Shown here one piece after another: positions 55,298-64,000 of a stretch of 64,000 bases of DNA. Origin of the DNA: Ceratothoa steindachneri (Eukaryota > Arthropoda > Malacostraca > Isopoda > Cymothoidae); assembly GCA_963969495.1 (NCBI GenBank), contig OZ018319.1, forward strand, positions 209,458,247 to 209,522,246, given 5' to 3'. The translations under genes were made by a program, and so were the position numbers. Below the pieces are notes generated by a model, which saw only the letters and a program-made list of their open reading frames with translations, was not told where the DNA came from and did not search any database. Positions within the stretch are counted from its first letter, which is position 1; each line of letters begins with the position of its first letter.

Positions 55298-56678
55298 TGT
55301 CGTAGAATGACTCCCGACGATATACCATATATCACTATTCGTTGAGGGAACTTCCTTAATTATCTTTAGAGTGCGTTAATGTCTGGCGGCCGATATTATG
55401 TATCTTCGATATGTTTAAGAAGTGGAACTGAGCTCAAGGATAATAATATTGCTATCATTAATAAAATAGAGTTTTATTAATAATAAATATCAACAAACAC
55501 ACGACGGAAAATATTGACATAAACAGAGAATGGAAAGGGTCGTGGGGGCTCGGGCTAATCCGAGGGTTTAAAGGATTTAAAAAGGTAAAACAAATATAGA
55601 GTTAAGGAGATGGGATGGTTCGATAAACCATTTAAAGCACAAGATAGAATTGACAAAAGGGTTAAGTACTCAAAGGTGACGTTTGGCTTACGTAACTTTA
55701 CACTAGTGGTGCAGTGGAAGGTGGCTTGAAAGAATTTTCGGTCCGCTGGCGACTTCCACCTGAAGGGGGGGGATAAAAATATCCTGACGTGGCGTCTTGG
55801 GAATGAGAACCGTTTCTCGACAAACGGCTTGAAGAACACTGGCTGTTCTACGTTGTTCTCTTCTGAACAAAGGGGAAGTGAGAACCGTCTCTTGTTTACG
55901 GGCTCAAGAACAATGGCTGTTCTAATGTTGTTCTCCTCTGAACAACAGGTGGGGGTGAGAACCGTCTCTTGTCTACGGGCCTCAAGAACAATGGCTGTTT
56001 TAATGCTGTTCTCCTCTGAACAACAAGGGGGAAGGGTGAGAACCGTTTCTTGGCGAAGGGCTCAAAAGAACAATGACTGTTCCACGGTGTTCTCTTCTGA
56101 ACACGAGGGGAAAGGGGTGAGAACCGTTTCTTGGCGAAGGGCTCAAAAGAACAATGGCTGCTCTACGTTGTTCTCTTCCTGAACAACGAGGGGGAAGCCT
56201 TGAGGACTTGGCGTCACTAAAGGCTCGAACCTTTGGCACTCAAGGGATATTGTCCTCCTTCTGGACAAGCGATGGTGAATCTCGAGGTCGGGGTCCCTTG
56301 GCGCACAAAGGGAGAGAAGGTCGTGGTGATGTTTCGTGACGAAAATCTGGATCTCCAATCTGATCTTAGTGGTTAAGTTTCCATATAAATAGCCAGGACA
56401 TCTCCTTGGCGTGGGGGACAATGGAGTAGGAGCTTCGAGGGAACGCACAGCCGAGCCGGAGAACAATGCCTTATCTGCCCATAAGCCTAACTCAATCTGG
56501 CGAGGTCGGCGTATGGGGGTGAACGGGGGGACGATAACCTCCTTGTTTAAACATTGACATCCGGTGGCTGCGATAAGGCGCCAAGCTTCGAATTGAAGAT
56601 GCACGTGGGCAACATCGTGGTTTTAAATAATATGTGATAGAAGTTGAAATTAACGCAGCTTCAACTCGTTCTATCACA
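55298..56678 (-). mobile_element. Solo LTR (family C), 1381 bp, perfect target duplication
   Basis: TGTCGTAGAATGACTCC at 55298 to GAACGAGTT-type end TCTATCACA at 56678 (minus-strand start TGTGATAGAACG). Flanked by ATGAG on both sides (55293-55297 and 56679-56683), a perfect 5-bp target-site duplication. It carries the same 80-bp minisatellite (about 55808-56190) as the copy at 18117. No coding sequence adjoins, so it is a solo LTR. Confidence 0.95.
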
Positions 56679-56683
56679 ATGAG

Positions 56684-57935
56684 TTACTGGGAGCGCAAGC
56701 ATGGAGTTACATTTTAGTATGTGTGAATTACTTGGCTAATATAGTAATGATTGGCTGACCAGGTATAAATGTGTTTTTATCCTTTAATGAAAGGCTGCTT
56801 TGGCTTGTGGAACTAAAAAAAATACGGCGTGTTATAGATGGGAGGTGGTTTCCAGGATGAAAGTCACAGAAGGAATGGAAGTGCAATATCCTTTCAGAAC
56901 GATGTGAGAATGCGATCTACTTGAATGGATGGAAGCAGATCTTCCAACAGGAACGTGTGGCAGTTTGATATCCAGTTAATTCAATCTCTCTAAGGAACCT
57001 AGTTAAGGAGTGTGAAGCGATGTAAAATAGTTGTACAGCTTTGCTATCTCTGCGTAGCGATCTGTCAATGAGTTGGTGGAGAAAAGCTGCTGACACGAAC
57101 GTTTTATTTCTCCGTGATTAGTAGTTCAAGATGCATCGTTTTTTCTGGCTTTTCTCTTCTAAGAATCCCCGATCGCATAGTTCTGCGGGTCGAGTTGACA
57201 AACCATTGGGTGTTCACAAAATATTTACTTATTCGATAGCTATGGATTATAAGACAACCACCTTAGTGAATGACCATGCTTCGATCTAGCTTTTGTTCTT
57301 TTATTATATACCAAAACAGTGATTTTGACCTCACAGATAGAGCTTCGTTCTGGAAGACAAACCAAATCGGATGACGAACTTTTGAAAGAAACTGCTTAAT
57401 TTGATCCTTGTCAAATACCAGAGGTTTGGTGCAAAAGCTGAATGTGTCATGTTCAACTATTCAATAACATTAGTGCAAATGTTTAGTGACAGCAACTTGA
57501 GCTTGTTAATGAAACAATATATATAGCAACAGTGGTCAGCTTTGGTAAACAGAAAAGGCTTTGAAATGAAAATACTCATTTCAGAAGACGAATTTACTAT
57601 TTTCGATTATGAAAACATATCATAAATAATAGAATATTTAGAAGAAAAGGTACATTGGAAAAGGGACGCTGAAACGTAATCCGCGAAAAAATGCTGAGTT
57701 TTTTAAACAAGAAATCAAATATTTGCCTTTCTTTGGGCTGCAGTTATTGATAATTTTATCCATTGTATTATTGATAACTACGTTAATTGCACTTTGCTAA
57801 CATTGGTAGGTAAGCCAAATGAAACAACAAAACAAGGACTATTATGCACTATTAAAAGTGAATTTGTACCTTTACTAATTTTGACGATACTAGATGTATG
57901 GTTTCTTATTTTAAGATTGTACATTACTTTAATAG

Positions 57936-57936
<1 letters not shown>
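56684..57936. other. Unannotated AT-rich stretch
   Basis: No recognised gene. A short hydrophobic frame at 57794-58042 ends in the microsatellite and is not called. Confidence 0.45.

Positions 57937-57937
<1 letters not shown>

Positions 57938-58010
<73 letters not shown>
57938..58010. repeat. (TA)n microsatellite
   Basis: About 73 bp, beside the SINE at 58020. Confidence 0.95.
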
Positions 58011-58013
<3 letters not shown>

Positions 58014-58019
58014 ATAAAT

Positions 58020-58260
58020 CTTTCAGGAGCGCGAAAGAATGATGAAAATGAATCCACAAACCGCAAGAAACAGAAAACGGGAAATCTTTTTCGGAGATAT
58101 TATTTCCTAATTCGCAAAAATTCCGTACAGGGGAGGGAGTCTAATCGTGCACACTGAGGCACCGAGCATCCGTTTTAATCCCAATTAAATCACCTCTTAG
58201 GCCATTTGGCTACGTAGAAGACCAAAAATCTTCCGAATAAATAAGCTTTTAAGCTACGAT
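58020..58260 (-). repeat. tRNA-derived SINE, second family, copy 1
   Basis: Minus strand: GTAGCCAAATGGCCTAAGAG (A-box region, about 58216-58197), then GGATGCTCGGTGCCTCAGTG and a decayed B box GATTAGACTCCC (about 58150). The body shares GGAAATAATATCTCCGAA and TTTCCCGTTTTCTGTTTCTT with 63311-63440. A 36-bp segment (TGTATAAATC... to GAATGATGAA) recurs at 58011 and 58356, perhaps an associated duplication. Confidence 0.7.
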
Positions 58261-59005
58261 TCGCAAGGCCGATCGGAAATATGAAAGAGAGAGAAAATTA
58301 ATACGAATTCAAAGGACAAAGGAGAAATGAGGTAAACACGCGGCGAATATGAAATGTATAAATCTCCCATGAGCGCGAAAGAATGATGAAGAGTACATGA
58401 GAGACCTGCTACTCTGATTTTCGGACGCAATTCTACGATTTGGCAAAAGTTCTCACTGGTAAAGGAGGAAACGGGCCTGGTAATTTTCTTTAAAACGTGA
58501 ATTTATTCATGCTAATTTGAGCTAAACGCCTGTTTACCACTCAACGCTATAACAGCCAACGCACGACTACCACAGGAAGAAATATATGCGCTCACAGGGC
58601 TGATTGGAGATTTCTCCTGTTCCTTGTGGGCGAGGTAGCTTTCCCCGAAGGGGCTACTTTTTCCTCTGACTATTGGCACTTTTTTCACACTTTTTTACTC
58701 CAACTTGTTTCTTAACTAGTGCTATATAACTTGGTCACCGGCAAGGTCTTAGATACATTTGGAAGCAGGGTATAGTGAACCCCTGCAGGAGACCCCGTTA
58801 GGGGGCCAGAAAAGGGGGGTTGATTCTCTACCACGAGCCCGAAACCTTCTGTGGACCGCTTATAGGGCTAGGCCTGAATAGGTAGGGTGAACAAGGAGAG
58901 TACGTAATTCGAGAGGCAGGAGAGGTAGAATTAGGTTAGATAGAGGGCTCTCCCATCTGAAGACCATAACGTTTACTTATAGATTTTACCACTAGGAACC
59001 CCACA

Positions 59006-60279
59006 ATGGTGAGGCAGACTAGAACCAGGATGGACAACCAGGATGTAAAAAGACTGCCTCTTCGTTTGAATCAGAAAGGTATCAACGGAACCAAATGTAC
59101 CCAGCAGCAACTTGTGGAGACCATCTTCAAGGACCTCTCCATACCCTTGTTAAATGCATTGAAGTCCCTAACGGATTTAGTGCGATGTGTCCTAAAGAAA
59201 ATGACGTAGAAAACCTGCTATCCCCGGGTCGATCGGTAATCCTCGGAAAACTCTAACTGGAAGCGAAGACACCGCCGCAGATCAACGCAAACCGGAGCTT
59301 TGTATGCCGGAAAGTATAAGCATGGGTGGGATCTCATTCATGCGAAGAAATCAAAAGGGAAATCATGGAACACCAGAAGTGGATCAAAATACAGGAGATC
59401 GTAAAATTTAAAGTCTATACTCATGTCTTTAAAGTAATATGAGAGACAACGGAAATGGCGGCCAAAGCCCAAGTAAAGAGATTATTGGCCTTTAGCATGT
59501 GTATTCCGCCACAGAATATACAGAGAGACACATTTGTCAACATTCAGATGTGTTTTAATTGCTATGCCATGGAAAATCACACCTCAGCCAACTGCCCCAA
59601 GAGAGGAACAGTCACATGCTCTGAATATGCCGAAGAGGGACATGAGTACTGCAACTACAGAAAAACGTTCAAAAAATGTTTAAACTGCGGCGGTAGCCAT
59701 CGTACCATGGCTATGTCATGTCCATTTAGAAAGGACATCATCAAGAAGAAGGAGAGAGACTTACAACTACAGAAATATGCAGAGAACACCACATCTTACG
59801 CAAATGTAGCCAAAAGCCATTGCTCAAACACTCCAGTGCTGCTAAACATCGCAAAGGGTATGTTTGGCAAGATCTACACCTGTGTGATTCATTCACATGT
59901 CCAGAATGCACTTAACCCTGGAACATATGAAAAAACACTCAATTCCATGTTGAAGGCCAATGGACTAGAACCCCTCGTCGTGCCACAAGAGGTTAGTTCA
60001 GAGGCCATTCTTAAAATAGATAGTGCTGAAACTGGAAACCAAGGAGACGCTCGGGTAATAATCAGCGAAATGGAATCAGACACAGAAGACACCAGCTCCG
60101 AATCGGAAGAAGAAGTGACTAGGAGATTAACAAGGAAAACCCAGAAGAAAAGAAAATCAAGGGCGGGAAAGAACCCTGCTCCACAAAGTAGTCATAACTC
60201 GTCAAGCACACATCCAACAAACTCGGGTCACCACTCAAGAGCTAGGGACTGTCGTAAACCAGCAGTTAGACGGAAATAA
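59006..60279 (+). pseudogene. LINE ORF1, gag-like zinc-knuckle protein
   Basis: Starts MVRQTRTRMDNQDVKRLPLR; a frameshift lies near 59200. The main frame 59455-60279 (274 codons) contains CFNCYAMENHTSANC (C-x2-C-x4-H-x4-C type knuckle), a second damaged knuckle CSEYAEEGHEYCNY, where Cys residues are replaced, and CLNCGGSHRTMAMSC. A Ser-Glu-rich acidic stretch (MESDTEDTSSESEEE) and a basic tail (RKTQKKRKSRAGK) follow. ORF1 proteins of this type bind the element RNA. Confidence 0.8.
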
Positions 60280-60419
60280 TTTTTTTATTTAGGCCCCAGG
60301 ACATATGCTAGATCAACGAACGGAAACGGTTAAAGGACCCTGGAAACGGAATCTATTTTAGGACTTTATAAACTACATCGGATATAACAGATCTTAAGAT
60401 TCTACAGCTCAACGTTAAC

Positions 60420-61199
60420 AAAAGGAAAAACAAAAGGATAATGTATAGGAACATTTTTAGAAAACTAGACCCGGACATAATTCTGATTTCGGCACATGGC
60501 GTAAATATTCAAGAAGACGAGATCAAAATCTGGAATTACTACGTTATAGCGGCCAACCCGACGGGAGAACTACAAGACGGGGAAGCTATAGCAATTAGAA
60601 AGGATATTGAATATAGAACTTGCAACGAATTGGACGAACCCTACATTGCAGTGGAGATTAAAATAGAATTCACCAACATCATTATAGCAACGAGATACCA
60701 ACCGCCAAGGAGAAACCAATTGCCCATTCAGAACTTCATTAGAATCTTTAATAATAGGTTACCAGTGTTATTTGGGGGTGACCTGAACGCACACTGTCAA
60801 GAGAGCGGATATAGATGAAGAAACGTGATAGGCAGAGACCTCGGAACTCTGTTCGATAGAGGTATCTGTCAAAGACTTGGACCAGACTACCCCAGCTATG
60901 TGATGGTAAATGCAGCCCTTAAACCAGACATTTGCTTAGGTAACAACTATCTTCCATATAATTACTATATGAGGCCAGAAAATATCTCATGTACGGACCA
61001 CACAGCGACTCTGCTCACCATTAATCAAAGACCAATCCAGATCCCAGGGAAGGTAACAAAAGCCCTTCATAAAGCAGACTGGGAGACATACAAGAGAGAA
61101 TTAAGCACATATCAGCCGAAAGAACTAGACGGCGTATGGCAAGAAGAGATAGACGAGGAACTAAAAACTATTAGGAATTTGATGAAAAAAGGCGGATAG
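60420..61199 (+). pseudogene. LINE ORF2 endonuclease domain
   Basis: The frame 60441-60818 opens MYRNIFRKLDPDIILISAHG, then AIAIRKDIEYRTCNE, IEFTNIIIATRYQPP and LFGGDLNAHCQESG (GDxNA catalytic block). After one stop at 60816 the frame 60825-61199 continues with DICLGNNYL and CTDHTATLLTI (SDH block, here TDH). The N-terminal catalytic Asn/Glu blocks are partly visible. The enzyme would nick target DNA. Confidence 0.82.
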
Positions 61200-61479
61200 A
61201 AAAGCCATACCAAGAAACAGCTACTCGACGATTAAGACCTTTACTTGGTATCCAGAGATGATAAAGAACCATCGATGACTATGGGAAATTTCAGATAACA
61301 TAAGGAGAAACAGACCAACGAGGGAGCTACTCAACGCAATAAAGACGATAAAAAGGAACCTTAATACGGAAATAATAGAAAAACAAAATCAACAATGGAA
61401 TGAAACAATCCAGAAGATTGACTAAGATGCATCCGCGAGAGAATTTTGGAAAAAAATAAAACAAATAAGAGGAAAATCA

Positions 61480-62402
61480 GGGGAAATGAAGATGACCCTG
61501 AAGGATAATCGAGGCAATAAGATAGAAGATATTGACGCAATAGAACAAGCATTTAAAGAACACTGGAAGAACATTTTTAACATAACTGAAGAGGAAAATC
61601 AAGACTTCGACAGGGATGTGCCCAAAGCTCTTGACAAAGTATGGACGAAAGGAATAGAATATAAGATATTGCAGTTACGCCTAGAGAGCAAGATGGAGAT
61701 ACTACTTTGCAACTACATAACCGAACGCAACGCATTTATCAAAATGGGAAACTACCATGGAGATAAATTCATGATGGAGGATGTCTGTGTCCAACATTAT
61801 ACTCTGTATATACCTCAGACATTCCTCCACCAGCTACATACGGGAGCCTAAATATACAGTTCGCAGATGACATCACACAGATTGTCGTCTGCCCTTATAG
61901 GAACCCTGATATGCAAGCAAGACTGACAGCAGAAGAAGTACGACGGATCAGCGCTTATCAAAAACATTGGAAGATCAGCACCAACAGGAATAAATTTAAA
62001 ATCGTACCAATACACAGGAGAAAACTCAGCAACATTGTGATCGAAGGAAACAGATACGAATACACAAACGAAGCTGCAGTGCTTGGATTGACGATTACGA
62101 AAAGAGGATACACCAAGCATGCGAGAGAAAGAGTAGAAAAAGGAAGACAGAGATTCGGGCTACTATTTAGACTCAGAGCACTTAAAAGAAAAAACAAGAA
62201 GAAAATTTATCAAGCCTTAATCCAATCAACAATGGTATACCCAGTGATACCATTGTATACAATCTCAAAAAGTAATGTTATCGAACTACAAAGAATACAG
62301 AACAAGGCAGTTTTGTTAATTACGAAAAAAAGAAGAATAGACAGAAGAGACAGCAAGATTTGCATCGCGAAGAAGAGATTCAGCCGATCAACAAGATTAT
62401 AG
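61480..62402 (+). pseudogene. LINE ORF2 reverse transcriptase, internally deleted
   Basis: Frame 61486-61851: MKMTLKDNRGNKIEDIDAIE and EHWKNIFNITEEENQDFDRD (segment before RT), then an abrupt jump at about 61650 to LLCNYITERNAFIKMGN. The early RT blocks with the first catalytic Asp are deleted. After a frameshift the catalytic box is intact (NIQFADDITQIVV, about 61855). Frame 61911-62402: LTAEEVRRISAYQKHWKIST, VLGLTITKRGYTKH, and IYQALIQSTMVYPVIPLYTI (thumb). It ends at the inverted repeat. Confidence 0.82.
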
Positions 62403-62484
62403 AGAAAATCTGGACGAGTTTCTTGGCCATTTTCTCTATAATCTTGTTGATCGGCTGAATCTCTTCTTCGCGATGCAAATCTTG
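62354..62484. repeat. Perfect 56-bp inverted repeat at the end of the LINE
   Basis: Left arm 62354-62409 (CAAGATTTGCATCGCGAAGA to AGAGAAAAT), loop 62410-62428, right arm 62429-62484, exact reverse complement by my reading. The left arm is in the reading sense of RT; the right arm is an inverted copy of it. Confidence 0.95.
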
Positions 62485-62609
62485 ACCATGAACACTCAGA
62501 GACAAGAAGGGGGATCACGTAGAGATTTCCCCACCTTTACTTCAAAGATCAACGAAGAATAAAACGAAGGGTTTACGTAATGTGAACAAACAGAGAGAGT
62601 AAGTAAACA

Positions 62610-63300
62610 GAGTTATAAAAAGCTAGAAATAATAAAAAAGACATAAAAGGTTAAATAAGAAACAGGTATAATAAAATAGAAAGGAGAAAAATTTACCAGT
62701 GAAGGAAAGCAACGTAAACAACGGTTTGAATGCCTCACACATCAGCAATGGCACAGATTTAAAAACTGACATATAACGAACATAAAAGATATACCTGATA
62801 CTCAGGCAACTATTACTATTCATTTGAATTCTAAACTATAACATTTCTAAATGCCAGAGATTAGCGTGACCTCAACGTATACTTTGCATTCAACTGCACA
62901 TCTTCAACTTCCTTCTTTTTCATCTACATTTTCTTCTATCCTTCACACTGGGCTTAACACAGCATACGTGGGACAGGGGCAATAGAGATTGAATAAATAG
63001 ACAGGATATAGTACACACCGTGGTTTGGATTCCACGTAAAGCTGTAGGTCCGCCGACCACCCTTGTCTCTTTTAATCTTCCACACCACTTCAAACTTTGC
63101 TATCCCACTTTCCCTTTCCTCGTCCTCTCAAAGTCCTTTTCCCTGTCTTCCTCTCTCTTGTCCAGAAGTCCAACAGGACTCTGGAGGAAGAGGGGAGACT
63201 GGGAGGGCCTGATTCCCCCCCCAGCTCTGGTCATCTTAGGATGACCGGAGGGGGAGGGGCTTGGCGATCTATTCTATCTCACCTTCCCCACCTTTTCTAC
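62610..63300. other. Unannotated stretch
   Basis: The 3' non-coding part of the LINE grades into AT-rich and then pyrimidine-rich DNA (63060-63290). No gene is supported. Confidence 0.45.
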
Positions 63301-63310
63301 TTACTTACTA

Positions 63311-63440
63311 GAATGATGAAAATGAATACAACAAACAGCAAGAAACAAAAAACGGGAAAATGTTTCTTCGGAAATATTATTTCCTAATTCACAAACTTTT
63401 CGTACAGGGGTGGGATTCAAACCGTGCCCACTGAGACCTA
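63311..63440 (-). repeat. tRNA-derived SINE, second family, copy 2 (truncated)
   Basis: Minus strand: CAGTGGGCACGGTTTGAATC with a near-perfect B box GGTTTGAATCCC (about 63427-63416), then CTGTACG and the body shared with 58020-58180. The A-box half is missing. Confidence 0.75.
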
Positions 63441-63775
63441 AGTGGATGCTTGCTGCCGTGCGTGTATCAACAATATTGTGGCCCTCGATGAAGAGTCCTC
63501 TTTGGAAGCGGTGTATCCCGCTGATCCCCTTAAAGTCGTGCAAGTTGTGTGCATTAAACAAGATGATGATTACCTTATCCCATCTCTACCTCGACCCCCG
63601 GAATCATCATCCCCGTACTGGATGTCCCCCCAGGCTAGCGCCTCTTCAAAAGAGTCAGCTGTAGCAGTTGCAAAAAGGATTCGAAGATTTCATCTCCGAG
63701 ACTCCTGGTTGTACCAATTAATTTGAGCATAACATCGTCCTTACTACTCAAGAGCCTGTTCGCTCGGAAAATCAG

Positions 63776-64000
63776 ATGGGCCCCCAGGACCAAAAGTTCA
63801 GAGCCATTGGCGAGGTGCCCCTTTCCCGCACGAAGAAACAGCTGAGGTCATTCATGGGATCGGCCTCCTTTTACCGTATATTTATCCTTAACTTGACATC
63901 TATCTCCGCCCCTTTAAGTGCTCTCCTTCAAAAGAGATCCCCAGATTCCCTTTCATGGAATCCCGAAGCTACTGCCAGATTCCAGGTGCTCAAGGACAAG
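63776..64000 (+). pseudogene. Ty3/gypsy pol fragment, cut by the window edge
   Basis: The plus-strand reading from 63776 is MGPQDQKFRAIGEVPLSRTK then KQLRSFMGSASFYRIFI and ISAPLSALLQKRSPDSLSWN. It aligns with the RT-to-RNase H connection of the Gmr1-like element at 38.8 kb (PLPRTKKQLRSFLGAASFYR). Upstream sequence does not encode the RT palm, so the fragment starts here. It may continue past the window. A different copy and strand from the 36.8-43.0 kb element. Confidence 0.85.

Larger units (their letters stand above)
58560..62600 (+). mobile_element. I/Nimb-like LINE with ORF1 and ORF2
   Basis: A leader of about 450 bp (58560-59005) precedes ORF1 (zinc knuckles, 59006-60279). ORF2 has endonuclease (60420-61070) and RT (61480-62400, with an internal deletion), and a 3' non-coding region follows. 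Stops and deletions make it dead. Two-ORF architecture with gag-like zinc knuckles is that of I/Jockey-superfamily LINEs. The 3' part carries a 56-bp inverted duplication. Confidence 0.8.

Overview
This window looks like a transposon-dominated, gene-free stretch of an animal nuclear genome. The inference of a decapod crustacean, possibly a penaeid-like shrimp, comes from the combination of retroelement families I recognise, very long (TA)n and (GA)n microsatellites, and the absence of any exon set or bacterial-style gene. It is an inference; no host marker gene is present. I found no rRNA gene, functional tRNA gene, CRISPR array or convincing host protein gene.

Layout. 1-0.7 kb: edge-truncated LTR. 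0.7-4.6 kb: microsatellites, a 61-bp minisatellite and a fragment of a hAT-like transposase. 4.7-7.2 kb: 5'-truncated LINE on the minus strand, with a C-terminal zinc finger. 7.5-12.7 kb: tandem duplications and simple repeats. 12.9-15.9 kb: Tc1-like fragment interrupted by an L2/CR1-like LINE on the minus strand. 16.4 kb: sequence with a hammerhead-ribozyme-like core. 18.1-19.5 kb: solo LTR. 19.6-20.2 kb: decayed LINE. 21.6-22.4 kb: mariner deletion derivative. 22.5-25.0 kb: a piggyBac element bounded by TTAA, with terminal inverted repeats. 27.2-28.8 kb: decayed LINE. 28.8-29.4 kb: an apparently perfect 306-bp tandem duplication. 32.6-33.5 kb: solo LTR. 33.8-36.7 kb: palindromes, (TA)n tracts and a hAT-like transposon. 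36.8-43.0 kb: Ty3/gypsy retrotransposon with both LTRs, in the unusual Gmr1-like order protease-integrase-RT-RNase H. 43.5-44.3 kb: solo LTR. 45.8-48.4 kb: nearly full-length Penelope-like element with a GIY-YIG domain. 49.9-51.3 kb: inverted and direct repeats and two tRNA-derived SINEs. 51.9-54.1 kb: LTR pieces, a second Penelope-like RT fragment and a Tc1 fragment. 55.3-56.7 kb: solo LTR with a perfect 5-bp target duplication. 58.0-62.5 kb: SINE plus an I/Nimb-like LINE (gag-like zinc knuckles, endonuclease, RT) ending in a 56-bp perfect inverted repeat. 63.3-64.0 kb: SINE copy and a gypsy pol fragment cut by the window edge.

None of these genes form a pathway. Each coding block is a remnant of an independent element, nearly all with stops, frameshifts or deletions. 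The most complete are the Gmr1-like element (LTRs complete, RT active site lost), the Penelope-like element (one frameshift in a G run) and the piggyBac element (ends intact, gene rearranged). Recurrent themes are TE ends abutting (TA)n tracts, LTR families sharing the terminus TGTCGT, and hammerhead-like motifs in Penelope-type repeats.
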